A DNA stretch of 32,086 nt from Arthrobacter luteolus NBRC 107841. Lineage in GTDB: Bacteria; Actinomycetota; Actinomycetes; Actinomycetales; Micrococcaceae. The stretch covers positions 1 through 32,086 of the forward strand of contig NZ_BCQM01000016.1 in NCBI RefSeq assembly GCF_001552075.1. Direction: 5' to 3'. Below are positions 8,407-15,526 of the stretch, piece after piece. The position numbers were made by a program, and so were the translations under genes. The notes under the pieces were generated by a model, which did not search any database, was not told the origin of the DNA, and worked only from the letters and a program-made list of their open reading frames with translations. Each line of letters opens with the position of its first letter. The stretch's first letter is position 1.

Positions 8407-8898
8407 ATGGAAGCCCCGCTGGAAGCCTGGAGTGAGTTCAACGTCGCCATGCTGGGCGGCACCGCGGCGCTGGTGGGGCTGCTCATCGTGGCAATGTCGG
8501 TGAACATCAAGGATATCCTCGCCGCGGAACCGCTGCCCTCCCGTGCCGCAGCGGCCGTCGCCACGCTCACGCTGGCGCTGGTGGTGTGTGCCCTCGGGCT
8601 GATGCCTGGCCAGCCGCTCTGGGCCTACGGCGCCGAGACAGCGGCTGGCACCGCCATCCTGGCCGTTGTGGTGGTCCGGGCAGTCCGCTCGGTGTACCGC
8701 AGCCCGGGCGCTCCCCGCGGAACGCGGTTCCCCAAAGTCCTGCTGCTCCTGGCTCCGGTTGCCGCCTATGCGGCGGGCGCGGTCCTGCTCCTGGCGGGCG
8801 ACGGCGCCGGGCTGGCCTGGCTGGGGGCCGGGGCGGTCCTCGGCGTGATCGCGGGGGCGGCCTTCGCCTGGGTGGTCCTCATCGAGGTCCTGCGCTGA
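8407..8898 (+). CDS. Small polytopic membrane protein, function unknown
   Basis: The 163-residue product is almost entirely hydrophobic, with five likely membrane helices (about 12-32, 46-65, 72-92, 109-130, 135-160). A short positively charged loop (RAVRSVYRSPGAPRGTRFPK, about 91-110) is probably cytoplasmic. No catalytic motif is visible and I do not recognise the family. It follows the serine hydrolase by 50 bp and is convergent with mutM, 31 bp between stops. A candidate promoter directly precedes it, so it need not belong to the ole operon. Confidence 0.75.
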   Translation: MEAPLEAWSEFNVAMLGGTAALVGLLIVAMSVNIKDILAAEPLPSRAAAAVATLTLALVVCALGLMPGQPLWAYGAETAAGTAILAVVVVRAVRSVYRSPGAPRGTRFPKVLLLLAPVAAYAAGAVLLLAGDGAGLAWLGAGAVLGVIAGAAFAWVVLIEVLR

Positions 8899-8929
8899 GC
8901 ACGCCGCCCGGTGTCAGGCGTCAGGCGGG

Positions 8930-9895
8930 TTACCAGCGTCCGTTGCGGGGCCGGGGCTGGCAGACCGGGCAGCTGTAGGAGGACCGGTTCATGAAGGAAT
9001 CCCGGCGGATGAGCGTGGTGCGGCCGGCTTCAGCGCAGCGCAGGCAGGGTTCACCTTCCCGGCCGTAGGCGTTCAGTGACCGGGCAAAGTACCCCGATGC
9101 TCCGTTGACGTTGACGTAGAGCGAATCGAAGCTGGTGCCGCCTGCGGCCAGTGCACGGGTCATGACGTCCCGGGCAGCGTCCACCAGGCGCAGAACATCG
9201 GCACGGCGCATGGTATCCGTGGGCCGGGCGAAGTGGATTTTCGCGCTCCACAGCGCTTCATCGGCGTAGATGTTGCCTACGCCGGAAATCAGTCCCTGGT
9301 CCAGCAGCGCCCGTTTGACGCCGGTGCGGCGGGAACGCAGCCTGCGGTAGAACTCGTCGAAGGAGAAGAACGGGTCCAGCGGATCCCGGGCGATGTGGGC
9401 GGCTTCTGACGGGAGCAGCGCCATTCCGGTTTCGGAAAGCCCGCCCGGCGCACCGTCCGGAGTCGGCAGCAGATCGGCGAGGAACATCCCGCCGAAAATC
9501 CGCTGGTCCACAAACCTCAGTTCCGCGGGCATCGGGATTCCGTCGTCGTCCGAAGCAGGGCTCAGGGTCAGCCGGATCTTGAGGTGCTTCTCATCCGGCA
9601 GAGCGGGATCCTCCATCAGGAGCTGCCCGCTCATGCCCAGATGCGCCATCAGGGCGAAGGGAGGCGCCGCGCCGGATTCATCGCCGGTCTCAACCAGCGG
9701 CATCCAGAGGAACTTACCGCGCCGGACAACGTCCAGCACGCGGGCGCCTTCCAGGTTCCCACGGAGGTCGTCCGGTCCCGGAGCATGCCGCCGGACGGAG
9801 CGCGGGTCCAGGACTTCAGCCGCTTCAATGCTCCGTCCGCGGACCCACCGGGCCAGGCCGCGGCGTACAACCTCGACTTCGGGGAGTTCGGGCAT
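8930..9895 (-). CDS. mutM: Formamidopyrimidine-DNA glycosylase (Fpg/MutM)
   Basis: Base-excision repair glycosylase/AP lyase that removes 8-oxoguanine and formamidopyrimidines; 321 residues. The N-terminus [13 protein letters not shown] supplies the catalytic Pro1 (after Met removal) and Glu2. A helix-two-turn-helix segment contains [20 protein letters not shown], and the C-terminus has a zinc finger with CLRC and CPVC. The spacing between the two Cys pairs is 21 residues, more than the 16 of the E. coli enzyme, by a short insertion (AEAGR-type) just after the first pair; zinc binding should still be possible. It starts 12 bp downstream of the rnc stop and is probably co-transcribed with rpmF-rnc. 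Confidence 0.95.
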   Translation of the reverse strand: MPELPEVEVVRRGLARWVRGRSIEAAEVLDPRSVRRHAPGPDDLRGNLEGARVLDVVRRGKFLWMPLVETGDESGAAPPFALMAHLGMSGQLLMEDPALPDEKHLKIRLTLSPASDDDGIPMPAELRFVDQRIFGGMFLADLLPTPDGAPGGLSETGMALLPSEAAHIARDPLDPFFSFDEFYRRLRSRRTGVKRALLDQGLISGVGNIYADEALWSAKIHFARPTDTMRRADVLRLVDAARDVMTRALAAGGTSFDSLYVNVNGASGYFARSLNAYGREGEPCLRCAEAGRTTLIRRDSFMNRSSYSCPVCQPRPRNGRW

Positions 9896-9907
9896 GGGGC
9901 GGGGCGG

Positions 9908-10615
9908 CTAGGCAGTGGGAGTGACCGGACGCATGCCGGTATCGTTCAGCCGGCGGCAGGTGTCGGCAGCGGCTTCCTGCTCGGCGTCCTTCTTGGAGCG
10001 GCCGTTGCCGGTGCCGTAAGCCTGGCCGCCGATGTGGAGGACTGCCACGAAGCTGCGGGAATGGTCCGGACCGGTGCCGGTCACCCGGTATTCGATGTCG
10101 CCGAGTTTCCGGGCGGCAGCGATTTCCTGGATGCTGGTTTTCCAGTCGGTCCCGGCGCCCAGGGCGTCCGCGTCATGCAGCAGGGGCCCAATCAGGCGCA
10201 TCACCATGGCGCGGGCCGTCTCAATCCCGTGACAGAGGTACACCGCGCCGATCAGGGCTTCGGTGGTGTCGGCCAGGATGGAGGATTTGTCCTTGCCGTT
10301 GGTCAGCTTCTCACCCTGCCCCAGCAGGATGAAGTCGCCCAGCTGCAGCTGGCGGGCCACCGAGGCAAGGGCTTTGGTACTCACGACGGCGGAACGGCGC
10401 TTGGCCAGCTCGCCCTCGGAAAGGTCGGGGTTGTCCCGGTAGAGCGCGTCGGTGACGGAGAACCCGAGGATCGAATCCCCAAGGAACTCGAGGCGTTCGT
10501 TGGTCGGGATGCCGCCGTGTTCGTAGGCGTAGGACCTGTGTGTGAGCGCAAGACGAAGCGTCCCGGCATCGATATCGACGCCGAGACGCTTCAGAAGCTC
10601 TTCAGTATTCTTCAC
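9908..10615 (-). CDS. rnc: Ribonuclease III
   Basis: Double-strand-specific endoribonuclease for rRNA and mRNA processing; 235 residues from a GTG start. The catalytic signature ERLEFLGDS lies at about residues 41-49, the second acidic cluster DTTEALIGAVYL at about 115-126, and a C-terminal double-stranded RNA-binding domain (about 160-226) ends with GRSKKDAEQEAA. The order rpmF-rnc-mutM is conserved in actinobacteria. A stem-loop in the 82-bp gap from rpmF ends 25 bp before the start codon and could be a terminator, an attenuator or a self-cleavage site. Confidence 0.96.
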   Translation of the reverse strand: MKNTEELLKRLGVDIDAGTLRLALTHRSYAYEHGGIPTNERLEFLGDSILGFSVTDALYRDNPDLSEGELAKRRSAVVSTKALASVARQLQLGDFILLGQGEKLTNGKDKSSILADTTEALIGAVYLCHGIETARAMVMRLIGPLLHDADALGAGTDWKTSIQEIAAARKLGDIEYRVTGTGPDHSRSFVAVLHIGGQAYGTGNGRSKKDAEQEAAADTCRRLNDTGMRPVTPTA

Positions 10616-10639
10616 GTGCTGAGATCGCCCCGAAAAGCA

Positions 10640-10692
10640 GTGTGCCCCTTCATCGGCTGTCCTCAGAGGACAGACGGCAAAGGGGTAAACAC
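10640..10692 (-). terminator. Long stem-loop between rpmF and rnc (attenuator or RNase III site)
   Basis: Nested complementary segments: GTGT (10640-10643) with ACAC (10689-10692), CCCCTT (10645-10650) with AAGGGG (10680-10685), a short TCG/CGG step, and an inner perfect palindrome CTGTCCTC-A-GAGGACAG (10657-10673). Read on the minus strand the stem is followed by CTGCTTTT, a short U-tract, so partial Rho-independent termination after rpmF is plausible. Its position in the rnc leader also fits an RNase III-cleaved structure, as in E. coli rnc autoregulation. Confidence 0.6.
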
Positions 10693-10697
10693 TGGTC

Positions 10698-10901
10698 TTA
10701 GACGTCCGCTACCTTGCGGCCCTTGTATTCAAGGAACAGCGCAGTGCCTGCGGAGTCGGTTACGACCTTGGCCTGATGGGGCAGGCTGTAGGTTACGCGG
10801 CCGTTCTCAACGGTCTTCACCAGGTTGGGCGCAGTTGCCTTCCACTGGGACCGGCGTGCACGCGTATTCGAGCGGGACATTTTCCGCTTGGGAACAGCCA
10901 C
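10698..10901 (-). CDS. rpmF: 50S ribosomal protein L32
   Basis: Large-subunit ribosomal protein of 67 residues with the typical start [20 protein letters not shown]. It has no cysteines, so it is a zinc-independent form. GTG start. It lies 2 bp after the DUF177 gene, the standard yceD-rpmF pair found across bacteria, and upstream of rnc. Confidence 0.97.
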   Translation of the reverse strand: MAVPKRKMSRSNTRARRSQWKATAPNLVKTVENGRVTYSLPHQAKVVTDSAGTALFLEYKGRKVADV

Positions 10902-10903
10902 GA

Positions 10904-11506
10904 CTAACTCTCTTCTCTCTCGTCTGACTCTGTACTTTTTGCCGCTTCGTTGTCAGCGGCGGTGCCAGTCAACCCGGCGAGGGCTGCCCAGCGAGGATCC
11001 ACGACTTCATGGTGGTGACCCGGATCCTCCTCAAGGCGCACCCCGCAATCGGGGCAAAGACCTTCGCAGTCTTCCCGGCACACCGGCTGGAACGGCAGGG
11101 TGGTGACCACTGCGTCCCGCAAAACCGGTTCAAGATCGATGACATCTCGCTCGATCCGGCGTTGCTCTTCTTCCTCTTCTTCTTCGAAGGACTCAGTGTC
11201 CTCGTAGTAGAAGAGTTCCTGCACATCGACGTCCTGGTCGTACGCGATGGGCGTCAGGCACCGTCCGCATTCGCCCCGTACTGGGACAACCGCGGTTCCG
11301 GATACCAAAATCCCTTCGTGCACGGCCTCAAACCGCAGATCGAGCTCAATGTCCGATCCAACGGGTACGCCGATCAGCGCAACACCGAAGTCTTTCGGTG
11401 CCGGCAGATGCTCATGCATTGTCCGCATGGTTCCCGGGCTGCGCCCGAGATCCTTGACATTGACTGCCAAGGGGGAACTCGGATGTGACCGCGATGAAAC
11501 GCTAAT
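10904..11506 (-). CDS. DUF177/YceD-family protein, probably ATT-initiated
   Basis: YceD-family protein partnered with rpmF; homologues are linked to 23S rRNA accumulation or processing (family knowledge). Two Cys pairs are visible: GECGRC in the middle and [13 protein letters not shown] near the C-terminus. An acidic run ([12 protein letters not shown]) lies between them. The first conventional start is TTG at 11470 (188 residues, [14 protein letters not shown]), but it has no Shine-Dalgarno. AGGAG (11512-11516) sits 5 nt upstream of an in-frame ATT (11506-11504), which adds [12 protein letters not shown] and gives 200 residues. A promoter with predicted start near 11532 fits the ATT position too. 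I prefer 11506, with 11470 as the conventional alternative. The frame and family are secure. Confidence 0.85.
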   Translation of the reverse strand: MSVSSRSHPSSPLAVNVKDLGRSPGTMRTMHEHLPAPKDFGVALIGVPVGSDIELDLRFEAVHEGILVSGTAVVPVRGECGRCLTPIAYDQDVDVQELFYYEDTESFEEEEEEEQRRIERDVIDLEPVLRDAVVTTLPFQPVCREDCEGLCPDCGVRLEEDPGHHHEVVDPRWAALAGLTGTAADNEAAKSTESDEREES

Positions 11507-11511
11507 GAGAA

Positions 11512-11516
11512 CTCCT
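11512..11516 (-). promoter_or_regulatory. Shine-Dalgarno AGGAG deciding the DUF177 start
   Basis: The minus strand reads ACAGGAGTTCTC before ATT AGC GTT. The 5-nt spacing suits initiation at ATT 11506. It is 41 nt from the TTG at 11470, too far to serve it. Confidence 0.55.
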
Positions 11517-11538
11517 GTAGAACATAGACCGACATATC

Positions 11539-11568
11539 ATCTTAGCCTGACCGGACGGAATCTCTCAA
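11539..11568 (-). promoter_or_regulatory. Promoter of the DUF177-rpmF(-rnc-mutM) unit
   Basis: On the minus strand TTGAGA (11568-11563), an 18-bp spacer and TAAGAT (11544-11539) form a good -35/-10 pair. The predicted start is near 11532, giving a leader of about 25 nt with the AGGAG site inside it. The remainder of the 11507-11695 gap holds no gene. Confidence 0.55.
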
Positions 11569-11683
11569 ACCGGCCCGCCGGTGGGCGCTTCGGGCGGACC
11601 CGGCGCCTGCCTTACCGGCTGCTCAACCAGTTTAGCCGCACCAGGGCCCGACGGCGGATTCCGGCGCACGGGCGGCTCTCACC

Positions 11684-11689
11684 TACGCT
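11684..11689 (+). promoter_or_regulatory. Candidate -10 element for a leaderless ydcF-like gene
   Basis: TACGCT ends 6 nt before the GTG at 11696, so transcription would begin at the start codon. No recognisable -35 and no Shine-Dalgarno are seen. Confidence 0.25.
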
Positions 11690-11695
11690 TGCGGT

Positions 11696-12277
11696 GTGTC
11701 AATTGTTCTCCTCCCCGCCGCAGCCCGGCGCGTGCTTGCCCGGATCGGGGCGGCGGTCCTGTGCACCCTGCTGGTGTGGCTGCTGGTGAGCGCCAACCTC
11801 TTCCTGTACCCCCAGACGGCCAAGGAACCCGCCAGCGCGGACGCGATCGTGGTGCTGGCCGGAGCCGCCGCTGAGCGGCTCCCGGTCGGGCAGCAGCTGC
11901 TGCGGGACGGGTACGCTCCCGTCCTTGTGCTCTCCACCACCGATACACCCGGCAACGCGAACACGGACTTTGTCTGTGAATACACCACCAACCCGGCGAT
12001 CGAGTGCTTCACGCCCGCTCCGCTCTCAACCCGCGCCGAGGCCCGCTCGATAGCCCGGCTGGCAGCGGATAACGGCTGGGACGAGATCATCGTGGTGACC
12101 TCCAAGTACCACGTGGTGCGGGCCGAGGCCAATATCAGCCAGTGCTCCACCGCCCACACCATCATGGTCGCATCGGAACCTTCAATGAGCCCCTGGCGCT
12201 GGGCCGGACGCTTTGTGGAGGAGACCGGCGGCCTGCTGGCAGCCTTCCTGCGCCCGGCGTGCGGCACCGCTGTTTGA
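11696..12277 (+). CDS. YdcF/SanA-like DUF218 membrane-anchored protein
   Basis: The 193-residue protein has one N-terminal membrane helix (about 14-37) and an extracytoplasmic DUF218 domain: the strand ADAIVVLAG (48-56), an LSTRAEARSIARLA helix (about 107-120) and WDEIIVVTSKYHVVRA (about 124-139). These match the family pattern of a GG/AG loop, a TxxEA-like helix and the T-S-x-x-H-x-x-R motif. SanA/YdcF proteins are tied to envelope integrity or cell-wall metabolism, but the chemistry is not established. GTG start with no Shine-Dalgarno, possibly leaderless. It is convergent with coaD, 30 bp between stops. Confidence 0.8.
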   Translation: MSIVLLPAAARRVLARIGAAVLCTLLVWLLVSANLFLYPQTAKEPASADAIVVLAGAAAERLPVGQQLLRDGYAPVLVLSTTDTPGNANTDFVCEYTTNPAIECFTPAPLSTRAEARSIARLAADNGWDEIIVVTSKYHVVRAEANISQCSTAHTIMVASEPSMSPWRWAGRFVEETGGLLAAFLRPACGTAV

Positions 12278-12307
12278 TCTGGAACGTAGGTGAACAGCTG
12301 AGACCAG

Positions 12308-12781
12308 CTAGCGCAGCGCGTCCATCCGCTTCAGGACGGCGCTCGGCACGAATTCGGTGATGTCCCCGCCCAGTGCGGCAACTTCCTTGATCAGGCTCGA
12401 GGACAGGTGCGTGTAGGAGTTATCGGCCGCGAGGAACACGGTTTCGACGCCGGTGAGGTGCCGGTTCATCACCGCCATCGGAAGTTCGTACTGGTAGTCC
12501 TGCACCGAGCGCAGACCCTTCACAATCGCATTGGCCCCATGCTCGCGGCAGAAATCCGCCAGCAGCCCGTGCCCCATGGGCAGCACCGACACCCCCGCCA
12601 GGGAGCCGAGCGTTTCGGCTGCGATCTCCAGCCGCTCGTCTTCGGAAAACCGGTACTTCTTGGCGTAGTTCGTGGAAACAGCCACGATCACTTCGTCGAA
12701 GAGGTTCGCCGCCCGGGCAATCACTTCCAGGTGGCCATTGTGGATCGGGTCAAAGGAACCGGGGCATACTGCGCGTCGCAT
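12308..12781 (-). CDS. coaD: Phosphopantetheine adenylyltransferase
   Basis: Penultimate step of coenzyme A synthesis: 4'-phosphopantetheine + ATP to dephospho-CoA. The protein has 157 residues, the standard length. The nucleotidyltransferase signature is GSFDPIHNGH (8-17) with the HxGH motif at the end; VKGLRSVQDYQYE (about 87-99) and the SSSLIKEVA segment (about 127-135) follow the family. Divergent from the aminotransferase gene across 41 bp, so their promoters share this short gap. Its place near rsmD and recG is the conserved actinobacterial arrangement. Confidence 0.96.
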   Translation of the reverse strand: MRRAVCPGSFDPIHNGHLEVIARAANLFDEVIVAVSTNYAKKYRFSEDERLEIAAETLGSLAGVSVLPMGHGLLADFCREHGANAIVKGLRSVQDYQYELPMAVMNRHLTGVETVFLAADNSYTHLSSSLIKEVAALGGDITEFVPSAVLKRMDALR

Positions 12782-12822
12782 AAGTCGAATCTACCGGCTC
12801 GGTGCGGGTAATACTTGAAGGC

Positions 12823-14067
12823 ATGACTTCAACACCCCGTGTACAAACCCTCCGTGACTCCAGGGACGGAGCCCCGGCCCCCTGGCAGCGGACAGCTGCC
12901 GGCGCCAATCTGCTCGGCGCGGACGGGAACCTTGGGGTGACGATCTTCGAGGAGATCACCGTGCTGGCCGGCAGGCACGAAGCGATCAACCTGGGCCAGG
13001 GCTTTCCGGATGAGGACGGTCCGGCGGAGATCCGCAACGCCGCCCGCAAGGCCATCCTGGCCGGCGCCAACCAGTACGCCCCGGGACAGGGGCTTCCCGT
13101 GCTGCGGGAGGCTGTCGCCGAGCATCAGGAACGCTTCTACGGGCTGAAGCTGGACCCGGCGACCGAGATCATTGTGACCACGGGCGCCACCGAAGCCATC
13201 GCCTCGGCGTTGCTGGCGCTGACCGGCCCCGGCGATGAGGTGCTGACGTTTGAACCGTTCTACGACTCCTATGGCGCCGTTATCGGCCTGAGCGGCGCTA
13301 CCCACACCACTGCTCCCCTGCTGGCGCCGGACTTCCAGCCGGACCTGGAGGCCCTGGAAGCGGCGTTCACCGACCGTACCCGCGTGGTCCTGGTGAACAA
13401 CCCGCACAACCCCACCGGTGCGGTGTTCCCGGCTTCGGTCCTGCAGCGGATCGTGGACCTGGCTATCCGGCACGACGCCGTGATCGTCACCGATGAGGTG
13501 TATGAGCACCTGACGTTCGGTCCCCGGCATATTCCCGTGGCGACCCTGCCCGGAGCCGCCGACAGGACCCTTACCATTTCCTCGGCAGGCAAAACGTTCT
13601 CCCTGACGGGCTGGAAGATCGGCTGGCTGAGCGGGCCCGCTGAACTGGTGGCCGCCGTCCGCACCGTCAAGAGCTTCCTGACTTACAGCTCCGGGGCGCC
13701 CTTCCAAGCCGCCATTGCCGCGGGCCTGCGGATGGAGGATTCCTTCTTTACCGACGCCGCCGGGACCCTGCGCGCCAAGCGCAACGTGCTCTCTGCCGGG
13801 CTGAGGGCCGCCGGGCTGGACGTCTTTACACCGCAGGGAACCTACTTCGTGAATGCCGACGTCGCTCCCTTGGGCGTCACCGACGCCACTGACCTGGCCC
13901 GGCGGCTGCCGGAGCTGGTGGGTGTTGCGGCCATTCCGGTGGCCATGTTCTGCCACCCGGAAGGAGCTGAACGGACCCGTACGCTGCTGCGGTTCGCGTT
14001 CTGCAAACGGTTCGACGTGCTGCAGGAAGCAGCGGAACGCATCGCGCGCCTTGGGGAGGTGCTCTAG
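12823..14067 (+). CDS. PLP-dependent class I aminotransferase
   Basis: Fold-type I aminotransferase of 414 residues from ATG 12823; an in-frame GTG at 12802 would add 7 residues. Motifs: INLGQGFPDEDGP near the N-terminus, NNPHNPTG (about 192-199), DEVYEHLTF (about 224-232, Asp and Tyr contacting PLP), and the PLP Schiff-base lysine Lys257 in SSAGKTFSLTGWK. The sequence resembles the kynurenine-aminotransferase/YbdL and N-succinyldiaminopimelate aminotransferase (DapC) group. Substrate cannot be fixed from the sequence. A TAATACT-like element ends 7 nt before the ATG, so a leaderless transcript is possible. It overlaps the next gene by 1 bp (TAGTG). Confidence 0.9.
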   Translation: MTSTPRVQTLRDSRDGAPAPWQRTAAGANLLGADGNLGVTIFEEITVLAGRHEAINLGQGFPDEDGPAEIRNAARKAILAGANQYAPGQGLPVLREAVAEHQERFYGLKLDPATEIIVTTGATEAIASALLALTGPGDEVLTFEPFYDSYGAVIGLSGATHTTAPLLAPDFQPDLEALEAAFTDRTRVVLVNNPHNPTGAVFPASVLQRIVDLAIRHDAVIVTDEVYEHLTFGPRHIPVATLPGAADRTLTISSAGKTFSLTGWKIGWLSGPAELVAAVRTVKSFLTYSSGAPFQAAIAAGLRMEDSFFTDAAGTLRAKRNVLSAGLRAAGLDVFTPQGTYFVNADVAPLGVTDATDLARRLPELVGVAAIPVAMFCHPEGAERTRTLLRFAFCKRFDVLQEAAERIARLGEVL

Positions 14068-14861
14068 TGGCCCTCCGTCCCCCGCGGCGCCTGCTGCGCG
14101 GTATCGGCGCCCACGCCGAGCTGGACGAAGACGCGTTCACCGAGGGCGCCTGGATCCTGTCCATCGGCGGTGCCCAGCAGTCGCATGTGAACCTGGCACA
14201 GCCGCAGGAGATCTTCTATGAGTATCTCCGCCGGATCGGCAACGCCGTGGACCTCGCCGCTCCGGCCGGCCAGCCGCTGCGGACCCTGCATCTGGGTGCC
14301 GGCGCGCTGACGCTCGCCCGGTATGTCCAGGCCACCCGGCCCGGTTCGGAGCAGGCCGCCGTCGAACTGGAACGCGAGCTCCTGGACTATGTGCTGGCGT
14401 ACCTGCCGCTGCCCGAAGGGACCCGGCTGCAGACCATCATCGGAGACGCACGCGCCGAGCTCGAGCGGTTCGAGCCGGCGTCTTTCGAGGTGATCGTCCT
14501 GGATGTTTTCGCCGGCGCCGATGCTCCGGAACATCTGGCAGCGCCGGACTATTACGCCGAGCTGCTCGCGCTGCTCTCCCCCGCCGGTGTGCTGCTGGTC
14601 AACGTGGGTGATGATCCGCCGCTGGCCTTTGCCCGCCGGCAGGCGGCCGCCATGCAGGACGTTTTCGGCGCTGCCGGCGGCGACGTTGCCGCCCTGGGCG
14701 ACGCCGGCATGTTCACCGGCCGCCATCCGGGAAACATCGTCTTGGCCGGAACCCCGTTCCGCTGGCCGCAGGAGTGGACCGCGGCGCTGCTGGCGGCCGG
14801 GCCGCATCCGGCCGCGGTGCTCACCGGGGCGGACCTCGACGCCTTCTCCTCGGGGCGCTGA
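14067..14861 (+). CDS. Spermidine-synthase-like methyltransferase-fold protein
   Basis: 264 residues with a Rossmann methyltransferase fold of the spermine/spermidine-synthase type: TLHLGAGALTLARYV (the glycine-rich nucleotide loop), the acidic strand end AAVELERELL, GDARAELERF and VIVLDVFAG as later strands. No N-terminal membrane part is present. Many actinobacterial members of this group are not demonstrated polyamine synthases, so this is annotated as a spermidine-synthase-like protein only. GTG start overlapping the aminotransferase stop by 1 bp; the two genes form a two-gene unit. Convergent with rsmD, 4 bp between stops. Confidence 0.82.
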   Translation: MALRPPRRLLRGIGAHAELDEDAFTEGAWILSIGGAQQSHVNLAQPQEIFYEYLRRIGNAVDLAAPAGQPLRTLHLGAGALTLARYVQATRPGSEQAAVELERELLDYVLAYLPLPEGTRLQTIIGDARAELERFEPASFEVIVLDVFAGADAPEHLAAPDYYAELLALLSPAGVLLVNVGDDPPLAFARRQAAAMQDVFGAAGGDVAALGDAGMFTGRHPGNIVLAGTPFRWPQEWTAALLAAGPHPAAVLTGADLDAFSSGR

Positions 14862-14883
14862 ACCGTCAGCCTTCGGCTGGGTT
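14861..14883. terminator. Weak inverted repeat at the speE-like/rsmD convergent junction
   Basis: AACC-GT-CAGCC-TTC-GGCTG-GGTT is a nearly continuous stem with a 3-nt loop, lying across the end of both converging genes. On the plus strand it is followed 6 bases later by GTTTTTTG. It may act as a bidirectional terminator, but it lies within the last codons of rsmD, which weakens the call. Confidence 0.35.
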
Positions 14884-15489
14884 CTGCTCGGTTTTTTGCT
14901 GCACTTCCGGCTCGGCGTCCGGCTCCGCCGGCTCGGCGAACCAGAGGGTTGTTTCGCCGTAGGCGCGTTCGCTGAAGCGCTCCAGTCCGTCCGGCCATAC
15001 GGGTTCCGGTGAGCGGGTGGAGCGTTCCACCACCACGACGGCGCCGGGCGCAAGGTGCGCGGTGAGAGCCTGCAGCACACCGGCCAGTCCGTCTTCGTCC
15101 AGATCATACGGCGGGTCGATAAACACCAGGTCCCAGGCCAGGCCCTCGGGCACCCGGAGCAGGTAGGTCTCGGCCTTGGCCCGGTGCACCCGCACGCGTT
15201 CCTTGCCCAGCACCCGGTTCACCAGTGCGGCGTTGGCGCGGCAGACCCCCGCAGCTTTCTCCGCCAGCTCCACCAGGTCAACGCGGTCAGCTCCGCGGCT
15301 GGCGCTTTCGACGCCGAGGGAGCCGGATCCGGCGAAGAGGTCCAGGACGTAGGCGCCGGAGAGGATTTCATAGGATTCCAGCCGGGAGAAGAGCGCTTCC
15401 TTGACCCGGTCCGTGGTGGGCCGGGTTCCTGATCCCGGAACGCTGGACAGGGTGGATCCGCCGGCGGTCCCGGCAATAATGCGGCTCAT
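14866..15489 (-). CDS. rsmD: 16S rRNA (guanine(966)-N(2))-methyltransferase RsmD
   Basis: Methylates G966 of 16S rRNA. The 207-residue protein starts with the family pattern MSRIIAGTAGG and contains RPTTDRVKEALF (about 23-34), the SAM-binding motif VLDLFAGSGSLGVE (about 48-61) and the catalytic DPPY in FIDPPYD (about 123-129). The C-terminal tail (AEPDAEPEVQQKTEQNPAEG) is acidic and probably disordered. It lies 37 bp downstream of recG on the same strand, as in most actinobacteria. Confidence 0.95.
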   Translation of the reverse strand: MSRIIAGTAGGSTLSSVPGSGTRPTTDRVKEALFSRLESYEILSGAYVLDLFAGSGSLGVESASRGADRVDLVELAEKAAGVCRANAALVNRVLGKERVRVHRAKAETYLLRVPEGLAWDLVFIDPPYDLDEDGLAGVLQALTAHLAPGAVVVVERSTRSPEPVWPDGLERFSERAYGETTLWFAEPAEPDAEPEVQQKTEQNPAEG

Positions 15490-15526
15490 GCCTCCACTTT
15501 AGCCAGCCGGCGGACCAGGCCCGGCA

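Noticed and set aside
8407-8898. Membrane protein as a fifth ole-pathway gene
   Set aside because: A 50-bp gap and a candidate promoter of its own separate it from the overlapping chain, and nothing in its sequence suggests lipid chemistry.
12296-12309. AGCTG-AGAC-CAGCT hairpin between the converging ydcF-like gene and coaD
   Set aside because: The stem is only 5 bp and has no T-tract on either side; too weak for a terminator call.
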